Source of the DNA: JACVRX01 sp035697245
Lineage (GTDB): Bacteria > Actinomycetota > Actinomycetes > Jiangellales > Jiangellaceae
Length of the DNA: 24,207 nt
Assembly (NCBI GenBank): GCA_035697245.1
Contig: DASSDH010000143.1
Span: 1 to 24,207, forward strand
Direction: 5' to 3'
The translations under genes were made by a program, and so were the position numbers. The notes beneath the pieces are model-generated. The model saw nothing but the letters and a program-made list of their open reading frames with translations. It searched no databases and was not told the DNA's origin. This document shows positions 1 to 7,256 of this stretch, piece by piece. Positions within the stretch are counted from its first letter, which is position 1. Every line of letters starts with the position of its first letter.

Positions 1-498
1 CACGCGCCGGTTTCCGAGGGCGTCGTCGAGGGTCACCTGGAGCAAGTCGCCACAGTCGTCAGTCGTGTTGTTCTCCGCGTGGACCCGGATGCGGACTTCC
101 TCAGCCGTCTCCTCCACATCGGCGGAAAGATCCGCGTTACATGTGTCTATCCCGAGACCGAGCAAGCGCCACGAGGGTTCGCCACTGACGCTTCTAATTC
201 GGCCATCGTCGCTGGATTCGCAGGCCACCATGAGCACCACCACGGCGGCGATCGTCGCGACCCCGACCGCGCCGGTGCGGACGCGGCGCCCCCACATGCT
301 GCGGAGACGCACAATCCTCGCGCCGCCGCCTGGCATCAGCCCCCTCCTCCGAAACTCCGCGGATCCACCACACAGTCTGCGCCTCACCTCGCAGATCCGG
401 ACCGTGCTCATCTCATGTGGCGCGCGGGCCAGTTCGCGGGCGATCACCGCACGTAGCGCATACCGCAGGTCGACGTCGGCGGCGTTCCAGCTCGTCAT
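1..498 (-). CDS. Secreted or membrane-anchored protein, C-terminus cut by window edge
   Basis: The reading frame is open from an ATG at 498 to the left edge (166 codons, no stop). A hydrophobic stretch at about residues 76-92 ends in L-M-V-A-C followed by an acidic, Ser-rich segment (ESSDDG), which looks like a lipoprotein signal with a lipobox-like end. The part after it is rich in Asp, Glu, Val and Thr, as in extracytoplasmic beta proteins. Two starts are possible. The ATG at 498 overlaps the end of the upstream small gene as ATGA. The ATG at 336 has a strong Shine-Dalgarno (GGAGGAGG) five to seven bases before it and gives a normal lipoprotein signal of about 38 residues. With the first start, about 54 extra residues precede the signal, so either the protein is an anchored type II membrane protein or two genes are fused in frame. 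No specific family is recognised. It is a surface protein by inference only. Confidence 0.6.
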   Translation of the reverse strand, partial: MTSWNAADVDLRYALRAVIARELARAPHEMSTVRICEVRRRLCGGSAEFRRRGLMPGGGARIVRLRSMWGRRVRTGAVGVATIAAVVVLMVACESSDDGRIRSVSGEPSWRLLGLGIDTCNADLSADVEETAEEVRIRVHAENNTTDDCGDLLQVTLDDALGNRRV

Positions 499-663
499 AG
501 CTCACTGATGCCGCCCTTCTGGTCGTAGTCGTGGAATGTGTCCCTGATCCTGCCCAGCGCCTCCGGCCGCCGGCAGGGTGCGGTCGAACGCTAGCCGGCG
601 AACAGCGCCGACCAGGGTCAGCAGTTCGGCCCGGGTGTGATGTCCGCTCGGTACGGTGGTCAT
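495..663 (-). pseudogene. Small gene with an internal frameshift, upstream of the edge lipoprotein gene
   Basis: An ATG at 663 follows a good ribosome site (GGAAGGAG). The first ~32 codons read MTTVPSGHHTRAELLTLVGA and on through VRRLAFDRTLPA. In that frame the remainder is Arg/Gly/Gln-rich and ends at 502. One frame over, the same DNA reads EALGRIRDTFHDYDQKGGIS and ends EL-stop, and its TGA at 497-495 overlaps the next ATG (ATGA at 498-495), as in translationally coupled genes. The simplest reading is a single gene of about 55 codons broken by a one-base indel near 555-570, either genuine decay or a sequencing error. The function is unknown; the sequence looks like a short soluble helical protein. 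It was probably co-transcribed with the gene at 1-498. Confidence 0.4.
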
Positions 664-851
664 GGGCCAGGCTCCTTCCCCGGTCAAGGGCCCGGCCGAG
701 CGACTATCTCCGCGTCCGGGCCCGCCCCCGCCAGTCGAGGTAATTTCGCACCACACCGCTCCTTACCTGCACGGATACCAGCCCCACGTGCACAGCGTTC
801 ACGCGTTCGTACTGCGGAAGTACCTGGTCTGACTTTTCCCCGGAAGGCGGC

Positions 852-1213
852 ATGGCGCAACCGTGGCCGGCGGATGGTCGCGGCGCGTCGCCGCCGCCTG
901 GTCGAGCACACGAAGCGCGTCGTGACATCGGGGTCCGGGATGCGTCAAACCCACCCTGGCTGGCGGGGAAGGACATGCCGCCGCTGGCGCCTGCCGAACG
1001 AATCGCTACCAGCAGCCTGGTCGGCAATGCTCCGACCTTCGTCGACGACGGGGTCGTCGTCACTGTCGCAGACTCGGCAACGAGATCTGGCCGCGCACGT
1101 TGCTGTCGGACAGCCACCGATCCAGCTCGCCGAACAGTGTCGACTGGCCCGGTGACCCGGAACTGGTCTGCCTCGACGGCGAACAGACGCGGTGCCCGAC
1201 CTGCGGCGGGTGA
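852..1213 (+). pseudogene. Possible degraded hypothetical gene
   Basis: No intact gene is convincing between 664 and 1331. Two adjoining frames together look protein-like. From an ATG at 852 one frame reads with fairly normal composition to about 1080, including VGNAPTFVDDGVVVTVAD. After a shift of frame the sequence continues GNEIWPRTLLSDSHRSS and on to a C-terminus of PELVCLDGEQTRCPTCGG before TGA at 1211-1213. The terminal CxxC is reminiscent of a small metal or disulfide site. This may be a decayed gene or a chance open stretch. No family is recognised and there is no clear ribosome site before 852. Confidence is low, and the bases 664-851 and 1214-1317 hold nothing else recognised. Confidence 0.2.
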
Positions 1214-1317
1214 CAATGATGTGTTCAGCCGCAGGTGCCGGTCGCACTGCCGTCGCTGTCGTCGGGCGTGGTGGCTCGATGCCGTGCGGTCAAGCTCTTG
1301 GTGACCATCTGGGGCCG

Positions 1318-1331
1318 TAGAGTTCCCTAAC
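1318..1331 (+). promoter_or_regulatory. Putative leaderless promoter (-10 TAGAGT)
   Basis: TAGAGT at 1318-1323 lies eight bases before the GTG at 1332, and there is no Shine-Dalgarno. This is the spacing expected when transcription starts at the initiation codon. No convincing -35 hexamer is visible. Confidence 0.35.
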
Positions 1332-1853
1332 GTGCGTCGGATCTCCGTCGTCGGCAACAGCGGATCCGGCAAGACCACCGTGGCGAAGGCACTCGCGGCG
1401 CGGCTCAGCGTGCCACACGTGGAACTCGATGCGATCTACCACCAGGCCAACTGGACGCCATTGCCCACCGACCAGTTTCGCCGGCATGTTGCCGACGCCA
1501 TCACCAGTGACGGCTGGGTCGTCGACGGGAACTATTCGTCAGTTCGCGACGTGATCTGGGAGCGTGCTGACACAGTCGTATGGCTGGACCTTCCGCGCAG
1601 GGTGGTGATGCGCCGGGTGGCGGCACGCACGCTGCACCGGATGGTCAGAGGCGAGGAGTTGTGGAACGCGAATCGCGAACGATGGCGATATCTCCTCGAC
1701 GCCGACTCATCGATCATCGTCTGGGCGTGGACTCAGCACGACAAGTACCGCCAGCGCTATTCGGCGGCGTCCCAGGCTCCCGAATACGGGCACCTGGATT
1801 TCGTGCGGCTGGGCTCCACGGCCGACGTCCACCGATTTCTGCGCTCTGTCTGA
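1332..1853 (+). CDS. P-loop NTPase, adenylate-kinase-like / topology-modulation family
   Basis: This 173-residue cytosolic protein begins with a beta strand and a Walker A loop, GNSGSGKTT, at residues 8-16. The following LSVPHVELDAIYHQANWTP resembles the nucleoside-kinase-like subgroup often annotated as adenylate kinase or topology modulation protein (FlaR-like), in which a Leu-Asp or Glu-Leu-Asp motif and a Trp follow the P-loop. A later VDGNYSSVRD and a hydrophobic VVWLDLPRRVVMRRV strand (Walker B-like) with an Arg-rich lid (RTLHRMVRGEELWN) complete the fold. The family is presumed to transfer phosphate from ATP, but the substrate is unknown. The GTG start is chosen because it sits just before the P-loop strand and fits a leaderless promoter. 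The gene stands alone and converges with the downstream membrane protein. Confidence 0.85.
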   Translation: MRRISVVGNSGSGKTTVAKALAARLSVPHVELDAIYHQANWTPLPTDQFRRHVADAITSDGWVVDGNYSSVRDVIWERADTVVWLDLPRRVVMRRVAARTLHRMVRGEELWNANRERWRYLLDADSSIIVWAWTQHDKYRQRYSAASQAPEYGHLDFVRLGSTADVHRFLRSV

Positions 1854-1913
1854 TTAGCCGCGAAGAGTTCAGGATCGTTTCCGAGAGCTGCCAGATCGGC
1901 GGACAGAGTGCTG

Positions 1914-2219
1914 CTACGCGACAACCGTCGATTGGTTCGGCCCCGTGGTGGCGGTACCCCCGCGGAGATTGAAGCGCAAGTACCAGAGCAGGAGCAGACC
2001 CGTGGCCACCAGGTAGAAGCCGTGCAACGCCCAAACCGGCCCAGCCGGAAGACTGAAGACATAGACCGAGTGCACCAGGTTGCCGAGATTGCTGAGCAGG
2101 ATGTTGCCGAGGCTGTAGGACGCCAGATCCCTTGTCCTGCGGGCCTTGATCAGCATCGGAAGCATGCTGGTCGCGAAGATGACCGTCGAGACCGTGCCGG
2201 CGACGATCGGCAGATCCAT
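1914..2219 (-). CDS. SemiSWEET / PQ-loop family small membrane transporter
   Basis: The 101-residue protein starts MDLPIVAGTVSTVIFATSML and has three predicted membrane helices at about residues 3-24, 36-58 and 61-84. This is the size and topology of bacterial SemiSWEET or PQ-loop half-transporters, which dimerise to move sugars or other small molecules. Helix 1 contains the family's S-x-L-P segment, but the usual Gln after the Pro is Met (SMLPML), followed by the typical basic KARRTRDLASYSL loop. The ATG at 2219 is preferred over upstream in-frame starts because the extra N-terminal residues are Ser/Arg/Cys-rich and an AGGGG ribosome site precedes it. The substrate cannot be told. It converges with the P-loop gene and is divergent from the YCII remnant. 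Confidence 0.7.
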   Translation of the reverse strand: MDLPIVAGTVSTVIFATSMLPMLIKARRTRDLASYSLGNILLSNLGNLVHSVYVFSLPAGPVWALHGFYLVATGLLLLWYLRFNLRGGTATTGPNQSTVVA

Positions 2220-2312
2220 GACGCACCCCTGTCCGCCGACTCCAGCAGTTTCCGGGGCTGGTACAGGACATTCGTTGCGACGTAGAAGCTGACCAGCCCA
2301 CCTCGACAAATT

Positions 2313-2362
2313 GGAGGTGACAGATAGCGATGAAATACATGATCTTGATCCGCACTGCACTC
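2313..2362 (+). pseudogene. 5' remnant of a YCII/DGPF-domain gene
   Basis: A near-ideal ribosome site (GGAGGTGA, 2313-2320) is followed nine bases later by an ATG at 2330. The first codons read MKYMILIRTA, which matches the characteristic start of YCII-related/DGPF-domain proteins (MKYMxLI). The family resemblance then stops at once. The rest of the open frame to 2671 is Gly/Arg-rich and runs into a repeat element, with no DGPF motif. The sequence therefore appears to be the translation start of a gene whose body has been deleted or replaced. Confidence 0.45.
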
Positions 2363-2761
2363 GCCGGCAGTGGTGGTGGAAGGCAAGTCTCTGGATTCCG
2401 TTCCTTTGATCTCTCCGCTGGTGGTTTGGGCGCGCCGGGGCGACGCGTCGGGGTCAAGGCTCGGGAGCGAAGTCCGGTCATGGCTTTGTTGACGGCGTCT
2501 GAGCGCATAAGTGGAGGGGTGCCGTCGTGGCAGTTCTGCGGGTATCGTGCTGGCCGCGCGGCAGGTCGCCTGCCGCGTCGGGTCACGCGATGGCGCCGCT
2601 TCCCCCTGCAGGCGGCGCCATCCTCATCGCGACCTGGCGGTGACTGGCCCCGGGACCCGTCGCCGGAATGACCACGTTCACCACCCTTGCCCGTACGTCA
2701 ACAGGCTTGCAGGCCTGGTGATGTACGTACTCGCCTGGTGATCGGCCAGCGCGGACATCGG
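2363..2761. other. Intergenic stretch without a credible gene; contains repeat copy A
   Basis: Open frames here are short, Arg/Gly/Ser-rich and lack family resemblance or ribosome sites. The stretch holds repeat copy A (2513-2622). Nothing else is recognised on either side of it, and no clear terminator follows the exoribonuclease gene that ends at 2762. Confidence 0.5.
2513..2622 (+). repeat. Structured interspersed repeat, copy A (inverted relative to copy B)
   Basis: About 110 bp matches the reverse complement of 7348-7463 at roughly 85-90 % identity by eye, with a few one-base indels. It contains two hairpins. The first has arms GCGGCAGG and CCTGCCGC around a TCG loop, at about 2559-2577. 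The second has perfect 11-bp arms GATGGCGCCGC (2589-2599) and GCGGCGCCATC (2612-2622). No U-tract follows. Substitutions between the two copies are not concentrated at third codon positions in any frame, so it does not look coding. Confidence 0.75.
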
Positions 2762-4186
2762 TCAGGTGAGTGCGAACGCGATCCGGCGCTCCTCGATCGA
2801 GGCCTCGACCAGTCGGACTGTGACGTCCTCCCCCAATGGCAGGTCGTCACCACGGACACGCCCACGCACCGCCGGCTCGTCGATGACGACTTCGCCGCGG
2901 CCGTCCTTTCGGGAGACGTCGACGACGACACCGGGAAATGTCTCGTTCTCCCGTCCAGTCAGCACCGCCGCCTCGATGAGCGACACGCAGGCTGCCTCGT
3001 AGGCACCCGCCCGTCGGCCGGTCTCGGCCATCACGTCGGGCAGGACCGGCAGACCTGCTCTGGCCCAGTCGGGCACTTCGGCTCCCTCGACAAGGGCGGC
3101 GCACACCTCCAACCCGTACCGGTCGACCAGGCGCCGTAGCGGTGCGGTGACATGTGCGTACTCGGCGCCGATGGCGGCGTGTCCGGCCCTCGACGGCACT
3201 CCCCCGTCAAAGGCGTCGTAACCGGCTCCTCGGAACAACGTCGCGGCCTGGTTGAGAAAGGCGGCGTGCGCCGCCGGTGCCGGGTCCAGGGACCGGATCA
3301 GGTCTGCGTACGACGTTTTCTCGGGCCAATGGATGTGCAATGCCTTGGCGGTCCGGCGCAGCCTGGCCAGGTCCTGTGGCCGAGCCTCGGGCAGGACCCG
3401 AAAAATGCCAACGCGCCCTTCCCGCATCACCGCGGCCGCAGCCATGCCGGTGAGCAGCGACAGCTGCGCGTTCCACCCCTCGACGGGGAGCGGAGCTTCG
3501 TACTCCAGCCGGTACCGGCCGTCCTGGACGACTATTACCTGTTGGGGCACTGGCAGCGACACGCCGCCTCGGGCTCGCTCATGCTCTTGGCGAAGCCGGC
3601 CAACATCGGGAAGCAGCAAAAGCATGTCGTCGGCACTGCCGTTGTCGAGGTCGCGTTGGACGTCGCCGTAGGACAGTTTGGCCCGGCTGCGGATCCACGA
3701 CCTGGTGAGCCCGGTCGAGATCAACGATCCCGACGAGTCCAGCCGCAGGTCCCAGACCAGCGCCGGCCGTTCGACGTCCGGCAGCAAGCTCGTGGCTCCC
3801 TCGGACAGCTCCAGCGGGTGCAGCGGCGCGCGGCGGTCAGGTCCGTAGAACGTCACGCCGCGCTGATGTGCCTCCACGTCGATCGGGCCACCCGGGCTGA
3901 CGAACGCCGCCACATCGGCGATCGCATAGCGCACCCGATATCCGCGGCCGTCTCTGGAGAGATGGACGGCCTGGTCGAGGTCCATCGAGGTCGGCGGGTC
4001 GATGGTGACAAACGGAACATCAGTGAGGTCGTGATCCGGTCGCGGCGACGCGGAGGCCGCGCGAGTGGCTTCAGTACGAGCCGCCGACGGGAACCCGGTC
4101 GGCACGTGGAGCTCTGCATGGATCGCGTCGAGGGCCGCCTGCAACCGTTCTGCGTGATCAGCCAAATGCAGTTGTCGCCGTGGCAT
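2762..4186 (-). CDS. RNB-domain exoribonuclease (RNase II/R family)
   Basis: This 474-residue protein is a 3'-5' exoribonuclease of the RNase II/R superfamily, expected to degrade RNA to short oligonucleotides in the cytoplasm. The RNB active-site signature appears near residues 60-80 as DVPFVTIDPPTSMDLDQAV, carrying the Asp cluster that binds Mg2+. RYAIADVAAFV and EGATSLLPDVERPALVWDL are further conserved RNB blocks, and EYAHVTAPLRRLVDRYG near residue 360 is the conserved C-terminal RNB motif. The C-terminal ~70 residues could form an S1-like beta domain. There is no long N-terminal cold-shock region, so it is shorter than E. coli RNase II or R, as is usual for actinobacterial RNB proteins. 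The ATG at 4186 is chosen over the TTG at 4195 because TAGGG lies nine bases before it. It is the last gene of the nif3 operon, 54 bases after the RNase HI/phosphatase gene. Confidence 0.9.
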   Translation of the reverse strand: MPRRQLHLADHAERLQAALDAIHAELHVPTGFPSAARTEATRAASASPRPDHDLTDVPFVTIDPPTSMDLDQAVHLSRDGRGYRVRYAIADVAAFVSPGGPIDVEAHQRGVTFYGPDRRAPLHPLELSEGATSLLPDVERPALVWDLRLDSSGSLISTGLTRSWIRSRAKLSYGDVQRDLDNGSADDMLLLLPDVGRLRQEHERARGGVSLPVPQQVIVVQDGRYRLEYEAPLPVEGWNAQLSLLTGMAAAAVMREGRVGIFRVLPEARPQDLARLRRTAKALHIHWPEKTSYADLIRSLDPAPAAHAAFLNQAATLFRGAGYDAFDGGVPSRAGHAAIGAEYAHVTAPLRRLVDRYGLEVCAALVEGAEVPDWARAGLPVLPDVMAETGRRAGAYEAACVSLIEAAVLTGRENETFPGVVVDVSRKDGRGEVVIDEPAVRGRVRGDDLPLGEDVTVRLVEASIEERRIAFALT

Positions 4187-4240
4187 GAGCCGCAACCCTA
4201 CGACAGGGAGATCAGAGCGTGGACGAGGTCGGCGACGGGC

Positions 4241-5350
4241 TCAGGGCACCTGGCTGAACCCGACCAAGGAGATCGTGCCGTCGGCGTAAACCCGTAGCTC
4301 GGTGATCGACGCCGGTGCCGGCTGCAACCGGAACATCGCCTGTGGCGGAGCGTCCAGGCTGAGCCGGACGATCGCTCGGATCGGCAACGAATGGGTGACG
4401 ACGACGACAGTCTCTCCGGGAAACTGGGCCAACGCACGGTCCCTGGCAGCGGCGACCCGCGCGACCAGCGCCTCGATCGGCTCTCCGCCCGGTGGCGTGG
4501 CGTCCGGCTTGCCCAACCACTCGGCGAGCTCCGTCGGGAAACGGTCGCCGACCTGGGGAAACGTCAACCCCTCCCAGGCCCCGAAATCGAGCTCGCGCCA
4601 CCCCTCGTCGACCTGGACGGGCACATTCAGTTCGCGCGCAACGATCTCGGCGGTCTCGACGGTGCGTCGCATCGGCGAGCTCACGACCGCGACGGCGCCG
4701 GCTTCGGTCAGCGACTGGGCGGCCCGGACGGCCTGCAACCGCCCCTCCTCGTCCAACGCCGGACCGTCGAAGCCCGACCCGCTGAACTGACGCGCCGCCG
4801 TCATCGTCGTCCGGCCATGGCGCAGGAGCAGGAGCGTCGTCGGGACACCGAGCTGCGGCGCCCAACTCGCCAGTCGGCTCGGCGGATCGCTCGGTTCCGT
4901 GAGTTCTTCCGTGGTCTCAGCGGCAGCAGGTGACTCGCCATCCGCTGCATCTAGCGCGGCGTTGAGCAGCCGATCAGCGTGCGCGTTGCGGGCGCGTGGA
5001 ACCCATCTGTACGTGACGTGTCCCCGCGGCATGGTGCGGCTCGCCTCCAGCGCCAGCGATTGCAGTGCCGAGTTCTTGATCTTCCACCTGCCGGACATCT
5101 GCTCGACGACGAGCTTCGAGTCCAGTCGTGCCTCCACGACGGCCTGCGGATCGATCCCCGCCGCCGCCTCGAGCCCGGCGATCAAGCCGCGGTATTCAGC
5201 GACGTTGTTCGTCGTGATGCCGAGTGTTTGTGCGACCTCGGCCAGTACTTCGCCGGTGGCGGCGTCGCGGACCACCGCGCCGTATGCCGCCGGGCCAGGG
5301 TTGCCGCGGGCACCGCCGTCGGCCTCGACGACCAGTCGCCGACCGCTCAC
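4241..5350 (-). CDS. Bifunctional RNase HI / histidine phosphatase (CobC-like)
   Basis: The 369-residue protein fuses two enzymes. The N-terminal RNase HI domain (about 1-135), which cuts RNA in RNA:DNA hybrids, shows the four acidic residues: D11 in VEADGGARGNPG, E52 in NVAEYRGL, D77 in ARLDSKL and D126 in NAHADRLL. After an acidic, Ala-rich linker (135-170), a histidine-phosphatase domain starts at LLLLRHGRT (RHG 177-179). It carries SSPMRRTVETAE, a Glu-containing ELDFGAWEG and a late VVTHSLPIRA with the second catalytic His. In mycobacteria the matching protein (Rv2228c, 364 residues) has RNase HI and alpha-ribazole/acid phosphatase activity. The GTG at 5350 overlaps the previous stop as GTGA, indicating translational coupling. 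The operon partner downstream is another ribonuclease. Which phosphate ester the second domain uses is unknown. Confidence 0.95.
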   Translation of the reverse strand: MSGRRLVVEADGGARGNPGPAAYGAVVRDAATGEVLAEVAQTLGITTNNVAEYRGLIAGLEAAAGIDPQAVVEARLDSKLVVEQMSGRWKIKNSALQSLALEASRTMPRGHVTYRWVPRARNAHADRLLNAALDAADGESPAAAETTEELTEPSDPPSRLASWAPQLGVPTTLLLLRHGRTTMTAARQFSGSGFDGPALDEEGRLQAVRAAQSLTEAGAVAVVSSPMRRTVETAEIVARELNVPVQVDEGWRELDFGAWEGLTFPQVGDRFPTELAEWLGKPDATPPGGEPIEALVARVAAARDRALAQFPGETVVVVTHSLPIRAIVRLSLDAPPQAMFRLQPAPASITELRVYADGTISLVGFSQVP

Positions 5351-6090
5351 AGCCCCGACTCGGCCGTGCGCACCTGAATCCGCCGGCACTCCTCGCACCG
5401 CAAGACCACGTCTGGCGCCGCGGCGCGAATCCGGACCAGGTCGGCCGGGTCGATGGTGATCCGGCACCCCTCGCATCGACGCTGCCGTATCTCGACGGCG
5501 CCGACACCGCCCCGGTTGGCCCGGGTCTTCTCGTACATAGCTAACAGATCGGCCGGAATTTCCGCGGCGATGAGCTCCCGCTGCCGCCGAAGAGTTTCGG
5601 CGGCGCCGTCTATTACGGCCCATGCGTCGTCCCGCGCGCCCTGAACCTCGCGGCCGCGTCGCTCGATATCTGCTCGTTCGGCTGCCATGTGCGACGCCCG
5701 ACGTTGGGCGTCCTCCAGCCGCTCCATCACATCCAGCTCGGCCTCCTCGAGAACGGACTGACGTCGCTCGAGTGAAGCAATTTCGCTCTGTAAGCTCTCC
5801 AGCTCCTTTGCCGACGACACCTGGCCGGCATCGAGCCGCTCGCGGTCTCGGTCCTTGCGCTGGCGAACCTGTTCGACATCGGCGTCAGCACGGGCCTGCT
5901 CGCGTTCGAGGTCGGCGATCTCGGTAGCGACGGCCACATCCTGGTCGCGCAGCCGGACGTGTGCGCGCGCTAGTTCCTCGGCCTCGGCGGCCTCGGGCAG
6001 GGCCGCACGTCGGTGGGCAAGCTGGTCGAGGTCGAGGTCGGCCGCCTGCAGATCAAGCAAGTGGCGCTGGGCAGCCGGATCGGCGTTCAG
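5347..6090 (-). CDS. Coiled-coil C4-type zinc-ribbon protein (Rv2229c-like)
   Basis: The 247-residue protein has a long, charged, heptad-like N-terminal coiled coil (about 1-165). A C-terminal zinc ribbon follows, with Cys pairs at 206/209 (CEGC) and 232/235 (CEEC). The family, of which Rv2229c (245 residues) is an example, is widespread next to nif3 and RNase HI genes; related proteins have been proposed to bind nucleic acid, but the role is not established. The start is unusual. In-frame ATG codons lie well inside nif3 and lack ribosome sites. The best start is CTG at 6090, with GGAGG ten bases upstream, overlapping the nif3 stop (CTGA). It gives a protein of the family's normal length and N-terminus (LNADPAAQRHLLDLQ). 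Coupling with nif3 and with the following RNase HI gene (GTGA overlap) shows one operon. Confidence 0.9.
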   Translation of the reverse strand: MNADPAAQRHLLDLQAADLDLDQLAHRRAALPEAAEAEELARAHVRLRDQDVAVATEIADLEREQARADADVEQVRQRKDRDRERLDAGQVSSAKELESLQSEIASLERRQSVLEEAELDVMERLEDAQRRASHMAAERADIERRGREVQGARDDAWAVIDGAAETLRRQRELIAAEIPADLLAMYEKTRANRGGVGAVEIRQRRCEGCRITIDPADLVRIRAAAPDVVLRCEECRRIQVRTAESGL

Positions 6091-7256
6091 AGGTGACTCG
6101 CCTCCTCGCGGCGTGATCGTGAATCCGGTGCAATGTGCAGTGTCCATGGATCGGTCGGGGTCACGGAGACCCGGGTAACCACCGTAGTGCCGGTGGCTGC
6201 CGTGACGTTCTCCAGTTGGTGGGCTGCGTCGACGAGCCATGGCCATTCACTGGCCCAATGCGCCACGTCGACCAGTGCGGGAGAGCCGTGCTCGCGGATT
6301 TCAGCGGCGGGGTGATGGCGCAGGTCCGCCGTGACGTATACGTCGACGCCCGCGGCCCGGACGGTGTCGAGCAACGAGTCGCCCGCACCGCCGCACACCG
6401 CGACCGTTTGAACGGGCGTATCCGGATCACCGGCACCCCGCACCCCAGCCGCAGTCGCGGGTAGCGAACGGCCGACCCGTTCCACGAACGCGGCGAAGGG
6501 CTGGGCCTCGTCGAGAACCCCCACCCGCCCGATCCCGGTCGACCCCGGCTGTTCGGCGAGCTTGTACAAGTCGTACGCCGGCTCCTCGTACGGATGGACC
6601 GCGCCGAGTGCCGCGACCACCGCCGACCGAGCTGCCCGCGGCAGCACCATCTCTACCCGCGTCTCGGCGACCCTCTCGATCGTCCCGACCGATCCAATTG
6701 CTGGGTCCGCACCTGGGCCAGCCCGGAACGTGCCTGTACCTGCCGAAGTCCACGCGCACCGCTCGTATGCGCCGATAGCGCCAGCGCCCGCCGCGGCCAG
6801 GGCGTCGATGAGTCGCTCGGTGTCGGGCTCGGGAACGAATACCACCAGTTTGTCGAAGGCCTCGGCTGGCTGGGGATCGAGCGGGCGCAGGTCACCGAGC
6901 CCCAGCGCCCGGGCGAGCGCGTCGGAGACACCGGGATCGGCGCTGTCCGCGTTGGTGTGCGCAACGTGCAAGGCGACGCCGGCGCCGATCAGCCGGTGCA
7001 CCAACCGTCCTTTCGGCGAGGTCGCCGCCACTCCGTGCACCGGCCGCAAAAACAACGGATGGTGGGTGACCAGCAGGTCCGCTCCCCACTCGACCGCTTC
7101 ATCGGCGACCGTCATCACCGGATCGACCGCGAAAAGCACTCGCCGAACCTCGGCCTCCGGGTCACCGCAAACCAGCCCAACGGCATCCCACGCCTCAGCC
7201 CGCGCAGGGTCGTAGAGCCCGTCGAGCCCGGCGACGACGTCTCCGACGGTGGACAC
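6087..7256 (-). CDS. Nif3-like dinuclear metal centre protein
   Basis: The 389-residue protein belongs to the NIF3/DUF34 family (GTP cyclohydrolase I type 2-like name in databases; Rv2230c, 379 residues, is the mycobacterial relative). Visible signatures are WDAVGLVCGDP near residue 23, the metal-binding THHPLFL (H65, H66), HTNADSADPGVSDALA with its Asp ligand, and the C-terminal ADLRHHPA and DVAHWASEWPW carrying further ligands. A middle insertion with GSVGTIERVAE and HPYEEPAYD matches the PII/CutA-like insert of long Nif3 proteins. The biochemical role of the family is unsettled. The GTG at 7256 is chosen because it agrees with the family N-terminus and fits a leaderless promoter. The longer in-frame extension up to 7469 runs through a repeat element and is not credible. 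It is the first gene of the four-gene operon. Confidence 0.92.
   Translation of the reverse strand: MSTVGDVVAGLDGLYDPARAEAWDAVGLVCGDPEAEVRRVLFAVDPVMTVADEAVEWGADLLVTHHPLFLRPVHGVAATSPKGRLVHRLIGAGVALHVAHTNADSADPGVSDALARALGLGDLRPLDPQPAEAFDKLVVFVPEPDTERLIDALAAAGAGAIGAYERCAWTSAGTGTFRAGPGADPAIGSVGTIERVAETRVEMVLPRAARSAVVAALGAVHPYEEPAYDLYKLAEQPGSTGIGRVGVLDEAQPFAAFVERVGRSLPATAAGVRGAGDPDTPVQTVAVCGGAGDSLLDTVRAAGVDVYVTADLRHHPAAEIREHGSPALVDVAHWASEWPWLVDAAHQLENVTAATGTTVVTRVSVTPTDPWTLHIAPDSRSRREEASHL

Noticed and set aside
1714..2586. 290-codon open frame on the minus strand
   Set aside because: It overlaps the SemiSWEET gene in another frame and the repeat. It is Arg/Pro-rich. The similarity between its N-terminus and a frame in copy B comes from the DNA repeat, not a protein family.
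4187..4240. Possible RNase P RNA near the RNase HI gene, as in some actinobacteria
   Set aside because: The gap is only 54 bases, and none of the conserved rnpB segments were found here or elsewhere in the window.
3152..4297. 381-codon open frame on the plus strand
   Set aside because: It is antisense to the RNB exoribonuclease, whose catalytic motifs are clear on the other strand.
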